A stretch of 64,000 nt of DNA from Halieaceae bacterium (GCA_902623175.1 CACNSR010000011.1:1-64000), one strand, 5' to 3'. Positions 48,393 to 57,889 are shown, counted from the first letter of the stretch. Numbers and translations: made by a program. The notes: generated from the sequence alone by a model not told the origin.

Positions 48393-49580
48393 TCAGCCAC
48401 GGCGATGCGCCAGCCACCAGCAGAGCACAAAACCGATGCCTGCTCCACCAAAACACACCATGATCAGCGCGGGCTCGGTCTCATAGAGTGTGGCTCCCAA
48501 CCATGAGAAGAAGCCGGCCATGCTCATCCCTACGGAGCTTGAGAGCCCCGCCGCGCTGCCGCTCCAGCGAGGCACAGCGTTTACTGCGCCGAACATCGTC
48601 GCGGGTGTGAGTATTCCTGATAGCAGCATGGAGCTAAAGAGTGGCACTAACACAGCGGCCAGTGTCAGTCCCTGCCAGGCGATCAGCCCTGGCGCGCTGA
48701 GGGACACCAACAACATGCCCAGTACTGCCCGATGCTGCCATCTAGGGATGCCCAGTGATGACAGATGGCTCAGCAGGAAAGAGCCGGACACATACACCAT
48801 CGCAGAACTGGCCCAAACCAGGCTGAAGCCTTGCATCGACAGTCCGAATTGCTCATGAAACAGTACGCTACCCGTGGCCAGCAAGGTGAAGACCATGCCC
48901 TGTAAAAATCCAAAGGCGCCGGCGTGACCCCAGAACCGCATAGAGCGAAGCAATGACAGGTAGCCCTTCAGAGACGCCGTCTGGCCATCATCTTGGCCGA
49001 CAGGTTCATCATGGGGAATTGATTTGACACACAGGAGCAGAATGCCCGCTCCCAATAGAGCCAACACGACGAACACGGATGCCATGCCCAGTAGCGACGC
49101 TAGATAGCCCCCAACAACAGGGGCGATCACTGGCGTGAATCCCATCGCTGCGGTCAATAATGCGAAGGCTTTCAGTGCCTCGTCAGGGGGTAGGTGATCA
49201 CGGATGAGGCCTCGTGCGACGACCGTGCCGACGCCGACGCCAACGGCCTGCATAAAGCGGAGAAAGATCATTGCGCCCAGCGTGTCGGCAAAAATCAGCA
49301 GGATGCTGGCGCCCACGAAAACGGCAAATCCGCCCAACAGCAAGAGTCGCCGGCCGATGCGGTCGGTGATCAATCCAAACAGTGGTTGGCTCACTGCCAG
49401 GCCAATGACGTAAATCGAGAACACGTATTGCAGGTCGCTGACGCTGCGATCGAGAGAAATGCTCAGCATGGGTACCAGGGGCACCATAATGGAGATGCCA
49501 AAGGGTGAGAGGCTGCTGATGGCGGCCAGCAGCCAACGCGAGACGTTCAAAGTGGATGGACTCAAGTGGGCGTCGATCAA
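48393..49580 (-). CDS. MFS transporter (Bcr/CflA-like)
   Basis: QPLFGLITDRIGRRLLLLGGFAVFVGAS; RFMQAVGVGVGTVVARGLIRD; 12-TM-like hydrophobicity. Confidence 0.88.
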   Translation of the reverse strand: MIDAHLSPSTLNVSRWLLAAISSLSPFGISIMVPLVPMLSISLDRSVSDLQYVFSIYVIGLAVSQPLFGLITDRIGRRLLLLGGFAVFVGASILLIFADTLGAMIFLRFMQAVGVGVGTVVARGLIRDHLPPDEALKAFALLTAAMGFTPVIAPVVGGYLASLLGMASVFVVLALLGAGILLLCVKSIPHDEPVGQDDGQTASLKGYLSLLRSMRFWGHAGAFGFLQGMVFTLLATGSVLFHEQFGLSMQGFSLVWASSAMVYVSGSFLLSHLSSLGIPRWQHRAVLGMLLVSLSAPGLIAWQGLTLAAVLVPLFSSMLLSGILTPATMFGAVNAVPRWSGSAAGLSSSVGMSMAGFFSWLGATLYETEPALIMVCFGGAGIGFVLCWWLAHRRG

Positions 49581-50227
49581 AAGGTAATCACGTGAAGCCC
49601 GAGCGCGGCGTTTACGAACAATCCGATCCAGATCACCCAGACATAGCGCCGGACCACACCCATATGGGTGATCATAGCGGCATTGCCGGCATCACTGGGC
49701 CCCTCGCTCACCATACTCGCATAGGCGATGGCAAAAGGCTTGAGCGCAAAGCGAACGGCGATACCGCAGGCCACCAGCACGGCGAACACGGCAATCTTGA
49801 GCGCAATCCACCCGGGCATACCGAGACTCAGTCCGTATGCGCCGCCTCCCAGCAGACCGAGAACCACGGCAAATCTCAGCCGCAGGTCCCAATGCGCAAG
49901 AGAGGGCAGCCGGCGACCCATTGGGCTGTGAATGGCGGCGACCAGCCCCACCCAAATCGCTACCAGCAGCCAACCTCCGAGCGCGATTTCGCTTGGCAGC
50001 AACGTCGGCCAGCGTAACGCCGCAAGGTGACAGCCCGAGCCGAGAATAATCGGCATCGCGATACGCGGCCCCATGTCGCACTCCATCAGGATCTTGAAGG
50101 CGGTCTGACGGGACTCGACGCCGAGGTCGCTGCGCAGTACGTGTCTGCTGGAAAGAAATGTGCCGAGATCGCCCCCCAGCCAATACACCAGAGCCAGTAC
50201 ATGGACATAAAGTAGAAGGGTGTACAT
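49577..50227 (-). CDS. Integral membrane protein, paralog of 42862..43509
   Basis: MYTLLLYVHVLALVYWLGGDLGTFLSSRHVLRSDLGVESRQTAFK; 4-nt overlap with downstream MFS gene. Confidence 0.72.
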   Translation of the reverse strand: MYTLLLYVHVLALVYWLGGDLGTFLSSRHVLRSDLGVESRQTAFKILMECDMGPRIAMPIILGSGCHLAALRWPTLLPSEIALGGWLLVAIWVGLVAAIHSPMGRRLPSLAHWDLRLRFAVVLGLLGGGAYGLSLGMPGWIALKIAVFAVLVACGIAVRFALKPFAIAYASMVSEGPSDAGNAAMITHMGVVRRYVWVIWIGLFVNAALGLHVITF

Positions 50228-50344
50228 GGGTGTGCTCCTCAGCGTGTTGGGACTTGCCGCGACCTTGTCTGGGTCTTAGTCGGCTGCCGCAAATAACCAA
50301 TCTGTTTGCCTTGACACGAAGTTGGCCCAGCGGGCATTTACCGA

Positions 50345-51187
50345 CTACGCCAGCCCTGCAGGGCAAAGCCACTCTATGCGCTCACCGTCGGGTGTCTCTA
50401 TATCGAAACAGTGGAGATCGGGTGTCACTGAGGGTCGCATCTCACCCATGCCACTTGGGGGCGGGCACTCACGACGCAGTGAGAGCGAATGCCATCCGCA
50501 GAGCAGGGCGCTGCCTGAGTCCTGTGGACGCAATACCCATTGGTCCAGTTCAAACAGTTGTCCGGGGCCCAGCGCGATTGGCGCGATGTCGTGGCGGTGC
50601 TCCTCATCCAAACCATTGGAGCGCGACAGAATCGAGACCCGCGCCGGCATGGGTGATGGAGCATCGCACTGCAGGAGCTCTGCATAGAAGGCGATCGATT
50701 GTTGGATATCCGTAACGGCATTGATCATCACGAAGCACTGATTCACTTGGCGCGTCGGAGTTGGCAGCGCGAAGCCCGGTACCTCACCGGATACCTCGGT
50801 GAAGTAAATTAGTTCGCCTGCTGAGCCAGCCACCTGCATCGCGCGAATTTGGTCAGAAAATGACAGTGCAGCCGGCGGGTTCAGCACCGTGAAGGCGGCG
50901 GGCAGTTGCTCGACCAGCATATCCAAGTCCTTTACAAGCACTTCCATCGCGGACCAGCCGGGCGCCGCAAAGGGCGCGGGCACTTCACCCTCCCATTCCA
51001 CCATGGTGAGTGTTTGATATGGATCTTCCGACATCATAATGCTGTGGTGAGGTAGGCCCTTCAGCTTGGGGTCGGACAGTGCAGTCGTTGCAGCAACGCT
51101 CTCGCGTGCGTCCTTATACCCCAGCGCGTGGTAGGCCGCCACAGCCTCTGCCAGCGACGGCACGCGCAAGGTCATATTCTCGATCAT
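50345..51187 (-). CDS. Two-domain VOC (glyoxalase/extradiol dioxygenase) superfamily protein
   Basis: MIENMTLRVPSLAEAVAAYHALGY...PGWSAMEVLVKD...QCFVMINAVTDIQQSIAFYAELLQ. Confidence 0.7.
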   Translation of the reverse strand: MIENMTLRVPSLAEAVAAYHALGYKDARESVAATTALSDPKLKGLPHHSIMMSEDPYQTLTMVEWEGEVPAPFAAPGWSAMEVLVKDLDMLVEQLPAAFTVLNPPAALSFSDQIRAMQVAGSAGELIYFTEVSGEVPGFALPTPTRQVNQCFVMINAVTDIQQSIAFYAELLQCDAPSPMPARVSILSRSNGLDEEHRHDIAPIALGPGQLFELDQWVLRPQDSGSALLCGWHSLSLRRECPPPSGMGEMRPSVTPDLHCFDIETPDGERIEWLCPAGLA

Positions 51188-51212
51188 CGCGGGTCCTCGC
51201 CAATCAACGCGT

Positions 51213-51941
51213 TCACGGTGTGTCCTCAATGGTGAGCGCTGTCAGCTCGTAGTGAGTCTGCATATAGCCTTCGGCTCTTGCTCTGAGAAGCAGATAATCA
51301 TCGTCAGCGGTGCACCATACCTCGTAGGGCGGGTGCTCCTCGGGCAGGTTACCCGCGGTGCCGGTCACCTGAAAGTGCCGGGCCTGAAATTGTCCCGCCG
51401 CCACCTCGATAGTCTCTTCACCAAGATAGACCAGATCGAAATTTGTCACGAAAAAGAAGGGTCCGGTGGCGCCGCGATGGTCGGGCGAGGTCAGGAACAC
51501 GTTCTTCAATGAGTGAATTCCAGAGCCTTGTTCCAGCGGATAAAGCCGCATGAGCAGCGCATCGCCGATGATGGGGTGGCTCTGCAGCCAGCCCACCTGA
51601 CCCTCGGTCTCAAGCTCTTGACTGATCCGCCCATCGCGCGCGTTGAAGGTTTCACACTCGGCGTAACCCTTGGCAAAGCGCATCCAGCCCGAGCCTTCGA
51701 ACTGTCCGCCAACCGATAGCCGCACCGAGCAGTCAATCGGGCTGGAGTCGGCATGCCGCAGCGCGAGGCAGACGTCTCGCGTCACCTTGGGGGCGTCGTC
51801 AATCTCACAGTGAGCGAGCAGTACATCCGTGCCGTCTGGCTGGCAGCTGAGCGAGAAAACCTCGCGTCCTCTCACCTCACCCATCCGTTCCGGTTTGCGG
51901 CTGGTGTACTCGATTGCTCCTCGGATAAGCTTGTGTCCCAT
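51213..51941 (-). CDS. Hypothetical protein (DUF3108-like appearance)
   Basis: Intact 242-aa ORF; EVWCTADDDYLLLRARAEGYMQTHYELTALTIE. Confidence 0.6.
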   Translation of the reverse strand: MGHKLIRGAIEYTSRKPERMGEVRGREVFSLSCQPDGTDVLLAHCEIDDAPKVTRDVCLALRHADSSPIDCSVRLSVGGQFEGSGWMRFAKGYAECETFNARDGRISQELETEGQVGWLQSHPIIGDALLMRLYPLEQGSGIHSLKNVFLTSPDHRGATGPFFFVTNFDLVYLGEETIEVAAGQFQARHFQVTGTAGNLPEEHPPYEVWCTADDDYLLLRARAEGYMQTHYELTALTIEDTP

Positions 51942-51999
51942 GAATCCCCCTTTGGGATCTGATGGCCTGATCTGAGGCTTCAGATCTGCCTATGTATTA

Positions 52000-52019
52000 A
52001 TGATATGTTTTTATATCAT
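52000..52019. promoter_or_regulatory. Candidate operator between 51213..51941 (-) and 52053..52718 (+)
   Basis: Inverted repeat ATGATAT-GTTTTT-ATATCAT. Confidence 0.4.
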
Positions 52020-52052
52020 GTCGATTCGCGCTCCAGCAAAACAGGAATAACA

Positions 52053-52718
52053 ATGGAAACCAGTGACCTCACCGCGCGCCAGATTTACCAGCAGATCAAG
52101 GACAACCCCAGCCGTGCGCGCTTCGGGTTTGGCAAGAAAGCCATCCTCGTCAACGTGGATCCACAAAAGGCTTATACCCGCACAGACCTGTTCAAAACCG
52201 CCTACGAGACCGATCCCAGGCAGCTGGACTACGTCAATCAGTTGGCGACTGCGTTTCGGGCGCTGGATTGGCCGGTAGTCTGGACTTATGTGGCGTTCAT
52301 GGAATCGGGCGAGGATTGCGGCATCTGGGGTACCCGTACCGATACCCCAGACTCTCTGCAGAACATCAAGTTCGGGTCCGAGCGTGCCGAGTTTGATGAT
52401 CGCCTTGAGATCAATCAGGAGAAGGACGTTATCTATTGCAAAAAGATGCCCTCGGCTTTTTTCGAGACCGCACTACAGTCACTTTGCGTGTGGCACCAGG
52501 TAGACACCCTGATCATTACCGGTGGTTCCACCAGCGGCTGCATCCGCGCCACGGCAGTAGATTCCTTGTCGCGGGGGTACCGAACGATCGTCCCCGAGGA
52601 GTGTGTTGCGGATAAACACGAGAGCTACCATTTTGCGAACCTCACCGACTTGGCCATTAAATATGCAGATGTACTGGGTGTGAGTGAGGTGCTCGACTGG
52701 CTTTCTCAGCAGGGCTGA
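52053..52718 (+). CDS. Isochorismatase-like cysteine hydrolase (N-carbamoylsarcosine amidase/maleamate amidase-like)
   Basis: Asp-Lys-Cys pattern: KAILVNVDPQKAYT, DVIYCKKMPSAFFET, DTLIITGGSTSGCIRATAVDSLSRGYRTIVPEECV. Confidence 0.88.
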   Translation: METSDLTARQIYQQIKDNPSRARFGFGKKAILVNVDPQKAYTRTDLFKTAYETDPRQLDYVNQLATAFRALDWPVVWTYVAFMESGEDCGIWGTRTDTPDSLQNIKFGSERAEFDDRLEINQEKDVIYCKKMPSAFFETALQSLCVWHQVDTLIITGGSTSGCIRATAVDSLSRGYRTIVPEECVADKHESYHFANLTDLAIKYADVLGVSEVLDWLSQQG

Positions 52719-52720
52719 AT

Positions 52721-53644
52721 ATGAGTGGTAGCGCACAAAACGCCGAGCTCGATCTTTACGATTACAGCGCTTACGAGGGTCGGCCAAAAATAGAATGGCC
52801 CAGTGGGGCGCGCCTTGCGTTTTGGGTGGCCCCCAATATCGAGTTCTACGAACTTGATGCCCCGGTCAATCCGCATCGCAAGCCCTGGCCGCATCCTTAC
52901 CCCCCGGTGCCCGGTTACAGCATCCGTGACTATGGCAACCGGGTCGGTCACCAGCGTCAGATGGCGGTGCTTGATAAATACGATGTGCGCGGCTCGATCA
53001 GTTTGTCCGCTGCGCTTTGTGAACACCACCCCGAAATTATCTCACTGTGTGCAGAGCGTGACTGGGAGTTTTTCAGCCACGGTATCTACAACACCCGCTA
53101 CACCTATGGCCTCACGGAGGACCAGGAGCGCGAGATGATTGAGGATGCCATGGCAACGATCGAGCGCGCGGTCGGTCAGCGGCCCGCAGGCTATTTGGCG
53201 CCGGCGTTGTCGCACTCCAACCATACCATTGATCTCTTTGCCGAGGCGGGCGGGCGTTACACCTGCGATCTGTTCCACGATGATCAGCCTACTTGGGTGA
53301 AGACCCGCAGCGGCAAGCCGTTTGTGTCGATACCGTATTCGCTGGAACTCAATGACACCATTGCCTACGTGGTGCAGAAGATGGAGCCGAGACGTTACGG
53401 CGAGATTATTCGCCGCGCTTTTGATCAGCTCTATGCAGAGGGCGCGGAGAGCGGCACGGTCATGTGTATCCCGACCCACAACTATCAGGTCAGTTGCCCG
53501 CATCGACTGCGCGCCTTTGAAGAGGCGCTCGAATACATCACCGGCCATTCCGATGTGTGGGTCACCACCGGCAGGGAGATCGCCGAGTATTCACTCTCCT
53601 ATCTTCAGGAGCAGATTGGCGGCGGTGCGGAGTCGGCGAAATGA
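52721..53644 (+). CDS. Polysaccharide deacetylase-fold hydrolase, PuuE allantoinase-like
   Basis: GYSIRDYGNRVGHQRQMAVLDKYDVRGSISLSAALCEHHPEIISLCAERDWEFFSHGIYN. Confidence 0.82.
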   Translation: MSGSAQNAELDLYDYSAYEGRPKIEWPSGARLAFWVAPNIEFYELDAPVNPHRKPWPHPYPPVPGYSIRDYGNRVGHQRQMAVLDKYDVRGSISLSAALCEHHPEIISLCAERDWEFFSHGIYNTRYTYGLTEDQEREMIEDAMATIERAVGQRPAGYLAPALSHSNHTIDLFAEAGGRYTCDLFHDDQPTWVKTRSGKPFVSIPYSLELNDTIAYVVQKMEPRRYGEIIRRAFDQLYAEGAESGTVMCIPTHNYQVSCPHRLRAFEEALEYITGHSDVWVTTGREIAEYSLSYLQEQIGGGAESAK

Positions 53645-54558
53645 GCGACGAGCTGCTCGATTACCCGCGACGCCATTACGGCATGGACCACGAACGCTAT
53701 GAGTGGTCGATGCTGCAGGACCGCAAGCCGGTCATCTGGCCGGACGGCAAGCCGCTGGCGCTGTGGATCAATATCTCGGTGCAACACTTTCCGCTTTCAG
53801 GTGATAAGCCCGCAGTTCCGCCGCCGGGCGCACTGACCATGCCTTATCCCGATCTCCGCCACTACACGCTGAGGGATTACGGCAATCGGGTGGGCATTTA
53901 TCGCCTGCTCAAGCTCATGGCCGAGTACGAGGCGAATCCGTCCTTGGCAGTTTCGGGGGCCCTAGCAGAGCGCTATCCGCAGCTGTTGAAACGCCTCGAC
54001 CAAACGCCTTATGAATGGCTGGGCCACGGGTGGAACATGCTCTGCATGCACGCCGGTGAAGTGGACGTGGATACCGAGGCCGGATGGATCGCTGACTCGC
54101 GCCAGGCGCTTGAGCAATTTACCGATCGGCCCATTAAAGGGTGGCTGAGCCCTGGCCGGCTCCAGACAGCCAATACCCCCGAGCTATTAGTGAAAACCGG
54201 CTTCACTTATCAGTGCGACTGGGTGAACGATGAACTGCCCTATACCTTCAAAACCACTGAGGGTGACATGATCTGCCTACCGTCTTGTCTCGAGCTCGAC
54301 GACGTTTTTGTGCTGAGCCAAAACTTGCACAGCGAGGACAGCTTCGCCCAGCAAGTGATTGACGCCGCTGATCTGTTGATCAAGGAAGGCCGCGAGCAGG
54401 GGGGGCGTTTACTGGCCCTGAATCTTCACCCTTGGCTGGTAGGCCAGCCACACCGCATTCGCACGGTGCGGGAGATGCTTGAGGCACTGTTGGTAGCGCG
54501 CGGCGCGGCGATATGGCATGCGTCGCCCAGCCGTATTATCGAAGCCGCGCAGGCGTAA
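53641..54558 (+). CDS. Polysaccharide deacetylase-fold hydrolase, PuuE allantoinase-like (second tandem copy)
   Basis: HYTLRDYGNRVGIYRLLKLMAEYEANPSLAVSGALAERYPQLLKRL...WLGHGWN; ATGA overlap with preceding gene. Confidence 0.82.
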   Translation: MSDELLDYPRRHYGMDHERYEWSMLQDRKPVIWPDGKPLALWINISVQHFPLSGDKPAVPPPGALTMPYPDLRHYTLRDYGNRVGIYRLLKLMAEYEANPSLAVSGALAERYPQLLKRLDQTPYEWLGHGWNMLCMHAGEVDVDTEAGWIADSRQALEQFTDRPIKGWLSPGRLQTANTPELLVKTGFTYQCDWVNDELPYTFKTTEGDMICLPSCLELDDVFVLSQNLHSEDSFAQQVIDAADLLIKEGREQGGRLLALNLHPWLVGQPHRIRTVREMLEALLVARGAAIWHASPSRIIEAAQA

Positions 54559-54837
54559 TCGTTATGTCTCCTTGGTCGTACTTAAAAAGGCGACAGAAAC
54601 AACGGTAACCCAATAGAAATGAGCGAGGCGCTGGCCGAATGTGAGGTTTTGCTCCAGCTGATTCTGCGCTTGCTGATTCGGTCCGTGCGCCAGCACTCGG
54701 AACGGCGTGATGCTCGACAGTGGAGCGGACTTCATCATTGGAGATGCGCTTTACGCCGTTACCGCGTTTGCCGGGCGTGACCAGCCTCCGATCACAAAAC
54801 CGTGGTAACTTCGGCACACTCTAACGGGGGCTCCACT

Positions 54838-55344
54838 ATGGCAGATAGTATGACATCGAACGAACTGAAAAAAATTATGCCACTACTGGCGCGCCATGAG
54901 GGCGTTTGGGAAGGTACGTATCGCTTTTATAACTTACAGGGCGAACAGATTGACGAGCACGCTTCACGTTTAATTTGCCGCTTCCCAGAGGCGGGTCACC
55001 CTTATCATCAAACCAACCACTATCGCTGGGCCAACGGCAAGCGAGAGGAGCGCGATTTCCCCGCCATGGTCGAAAATGGCCGCCTTAAATGGGACAATGA
55101 ATTCATTAATGGTTGGGCTTGTGACGTGGCCTTGGACGATTTCAATCGCACAACAATGCTGAACTGGACCCGCACCGGCGAGCCAGATCTCTATTTGTAT
55201 GAAATGATCCAACTCTCAGATGACGGCATCTCGCGGGCTCGGGTTTGGCAATGGTTCAAAGCCGATCGCTTATTCCAGCGCACGCTCGTCGACGAGACGT
55301 TCGTGACCAAAGACTGGCAAGCCTATGAAGGCCAAGAATTCTAA
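54838..55344 (+). CDS. Hypothetical protein (DUF3598-like appearance)
   Basis: MTSNELKKIMPLLARHEGVWEGTYRFYNLQGEQIDEHASRLICRFPE; RBS-like GGGGG upstream. Confidence 0.65.
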   Translation: MADSMTSNELKKIMPLLARHEGVWEGTYRFYNLQGEQIDEHASRLICRFPEAGHPYHQTNHYRWANGKREERDFPAMVENGRLKWDNEFINGWACDVALDDFNRTTMLNWTRTGEPDLYLYEMIQLSDDGISRARVWQWFKADRLFQRTLVDETFVTKDWQAYEGQEF

Positions 55345-55605
55345 ACAAAACAGGCCGGGCCATTCCCCCCTGCTCAGTTTCTCCCAAGATAAGTTAATCA
55401 TTGGTCGTTGCACTCTGCCGCGGTGCTCGAGCCTTCGGCAATAGCTCAATAACGCGTAGCCAGCGGAGCATAGCTAGTGCGGTTATGCCAATCAGTTTCG
55501 CCCCCACAAAATACAAAATGATCGGCGTTGCAGGGGCCCCCTAGCGCGTTAAAACGCTACAAAAGCTGAACACTCAAGGCCGTCTAGTATGTAATACGCC
55601 TATTT

Positions 55606-55615
55606 TGATATATCA
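55606..55615. promoter_or_regulatory. Candidate operator upstream of GntR regulator
   Basis: Perfect palindrome TGATATATCA; half-site shared with the element at 52000-52019. Confidence 0.4.
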
Positions 55616-55655
55616 TTAGGCTTTAGTGGTCGTTGCACCGCTCAGGAACGGGGAC

Positions 55656-56426
55656 ATGAACGACATTTTCAGCTCGCACTTGATTGGCCAAGTATCCAAG
55701 TCCTCGCCGACGCCGCTCTATCACCAGCTCTATTCCCTACTGAAGGCAAGAATCCTTGACGGCACTCTGGCGCTGGGCCTGCGGCTACCTCCTGAGGAGC
55801 AGTTGGCAAACCTGTTCAAGGTGTCGCGTATCACGGCCAAGCGCGCGATGGATGATTTAGCCAGCGAGGAGTTGGTCGAGAGACGGCGTGGTCGCGGCAC
55901 CCACGTAATTTATCAGTACTCTCCGAAGCCCGTTCAAGCACCGCTGACAGGTATGCTGCAGGAAATCGAAAGTATGGCGCGTAACTCTTCGGCGCAGATT
56001 CTCGATTACGGTATGCGCGTGCCGCCCTGGGCGATCCGTGAGGACCTGCGACTCGCCGACGGCGAGACGGCCTTGCACCTGTTGCGGGTCCGCGAGCGGG
56101 ACGGCATGAAGTTTGGACACTACAACAGCTGGACTGCAGGAGTCGATATCCCCGCAGACCCAGCGATTTTCGAAAATACCCCGCGACTGAGTTATTTCCG
56201 GCAACAGGGTCTTGAAGTCAGCCATGTGACCCAAACCCTGTCGGCTGTCTCTGCCGATGCGCCGGTGGCGGATGCCTTGGGTGTGGCTGAGGGAAGTCCG
56301 CTACTGAGTCTGACCAGACGCTCGTATCAAAAGACGGGCGCGGGTGACGAACAAATTCTGGATTTTCTAGAGGTGCTGTATAACCCCGCTCATTTCCAGT
56401 ACTCCATGGATCTCACACTAAACTGA
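55656..56426 (+). CDS. GntR family transcriptional regulator (HutC/UTRA-type)
   Basis: PLYHQLYSLLKARILDGTLALGLRLPPEEQLANLFKVSRITAKRAMDDLASEELVERRRGRGTHV plus UTRA-like C-terminal domain. Confidence 0.93.
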   Translation: MNDIFSSHLIGQVSKSSPTPLYHQLYSLLKARILDGTLALGLRLPPEEQLANLFKVSRITAKRAMDDLASEELVERRRGRGTHVIYQYSPKPVQAPLTGMLQEIESMARNSSAQILDYGMRVPPWAIREDLRLADGETALHLLRVRERDGMKFGHYNSWTAGVDIPADPAIFENTPRLSYFRQQGLEVSHVTQTLSAVSADAPVADALGVAEGSPLLSLTRRSYQKTGAGDEQILDFLEVLYNPAHFQYSMDLTLN

Positions 56427-56430
56427 GCGC

Positions 56431-57480
56431 TCAGATCAGCCCGGCTTTTTTAAGGCCTTCGATCACCGCTGATTGCTGCCCCATAAAGTGCGACCGGTCT
56501 GGCACCGTAATAGCGCCATCTGCATTGACCAAGTTGTCTTCGGGATAAAAATGCTGCTGATCGTACGTTGAGCGGAACAGCGACAGGCGCTGTCGGGCCA
56601 GCAGGTTGGTCATGGCGGGTTTACTGCGGGCTTCACGCAATCGTTCGATATCGATGAGCGCATGGCCCACCATCGACTCGCCGGTATACGCCTCGGTCAT
56701 CACCTGCCCTTTAAAGTCGACGATCTGCGAGTGACCCTGAGTCGAGTTCTGCGGCACGGGTGAGTTGTGGATCGCCGACGTATTGCTGGAGACCACGTAA
56801 CACATGTTCTCGTAGGCCCGCGCGCACTTGGCGACGTTCTTTGGTGTAGGGAGGGGGCTACCGACTTCACTCGAGGAGTGCAGGATCACCTCTGCGCCAC
56901 GCGTTGCCAATGCGCGCGCTACTTCCGGATACAGGATCTCCTCTGAGGCGACGCAGGCCAGTCTGCCAAGCGGTGTATCGGCGACGGGGAAGAGCCCTTC
57001 GTCTCCATATACGTCGCAATATTGCGACAGCACGTCGTGGGGCGTTGGTGCAAACATCGAGATCAAGCGGCGATAGCGGAGGATGACCGCACCTTCATCA
57101 CTGATGATAAAGCTGGTTTGGAAGTAGAGATCGGGAAAATGCGGATCGAGCTCGTAAGCGTTGCCTGAAAGATATATACCTCGGCTGCGGGCGATCTCGC
57201 CCATGCGCGCATACTCGGCGCCATCCATCGCGATGCAGGCTTTGGTCCGCCACTCGGGAATCGATTCCCCCATGGGAAAGCTGGTCAAGAAATATTCCGG
57301 CAGTACCACCAGGCGCAGGGTGTCTCCACTGAATGTGCCGATGAAACCCTTACTTCCCGCAATCAACTGGTCGACACGATCCAACGTGCTCGACATTGCC
57401 TGCTCGACTGCCGCCCGATCAGTGAGACCGTTCACAGCATGGCAGTCCATCTGTAGCGCAAGTGCGGAATAGGGTGTCAT
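56431..57480 (-). CDS. Carbon-nitrogen hydrolase (nitrilase superfamily) protein with non-canonical catalytic residues
   Basis: VVLPEYF, VILRYRRLISMFAPTPHDVLSQY, GRLACVASEEILYPEVARALATRGAEVILHSSSE. Confidence 0.82.
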   Translation of the reverse strand: MTPYSALALQMDCHAVNGLTDRAAVEQAMSSTLDRVDQLIAGSKGFIGTFSGDTLRLVVLPEYFLTSFPMGESIPEWRTKACIAMDGAEYARMGEIARSRGIYLSGNAYELDPHFPDLYFQTSFIISDEGAVILRYRRLISMFAPTPHDVLSQYCDVYGDEGLFPVADTPLGRLACVASEEILYPEVARALATRGAEVILHSSSEVGSPLPTPKNVAKCARAYENMCYVVSSNTSAIHNSPVPQNSTQGHSQIVDFKGQVMTEAYTGESMVGHALIDIERLREARSKPAMTNLLARQRLSLFRSTYDQQHFYPEDNLVNADGAITVPDRSHFMGQQSAVIEGLKKAGLI

Positions 57481-57486
57481 GGTGGA

Positions 57487-57792
57487 TTACTCCAGCGGCG
57501 TCTGCTTCAGGCCGTCTACTAGCATGACGCGGAATTCGCCGGTACCGGCTCGCAAAGGCTTTGCCGCCTCGTAGGCATCGCTGTACCAAAACGCTTTCGC
57601 CTGATCCGCCGAAGGCCAACGGTGCATCACCAATCTTGTCGCACCCCAGTCGCCCTCAAGCGGCGTCTGCTCGCCGCCAAGGACTAGATACTCGCCGCCG
57701 AATTCAGCCACGATGTCGGGAACCACTTTTGCGTAGGCACCAAACTTTTCCGGGTCGTCGAGGACGGCTTCAACGATGATATAGGCGGTCAT
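57487..57792 (-). CDS. DUF1330 domain protein
   Basis: YIIVEAVLDDPEKFGAYAKVVPDIVAEFGGEYLVLGGEQTPLEGDWGATRLVMHRWPSADQAKAFWYSDAYEAAKPLR. Confidence 0.85.
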   Translation of the reverse strand: MTAYIIVEAVLDDPEKFGAYAKVVPDIVAEFGGEYLVLGGEQTPLEGDWGATRLVMHRWPSADQAKAFWYSDAYEAAKPLRAGTGEFRVMLVDGLKQTPLE

Positions 57793-57889
57793 GGGCGCAC
57801 CTTGCCAATTCGGGCTCAGCCATTATTGTTATGCAAAGCAATATAGCACGGGCAGGCAGGTCCCTGATGAGAGGGCCTGACGTCCGTAA

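Noticed and set aside
49692-50372. 226-aa minus-strand ORF
   Set aside because: Overlaps the membrane protein 49577..50227 in another frame; arginine-rich composition typical of a shadow frame.
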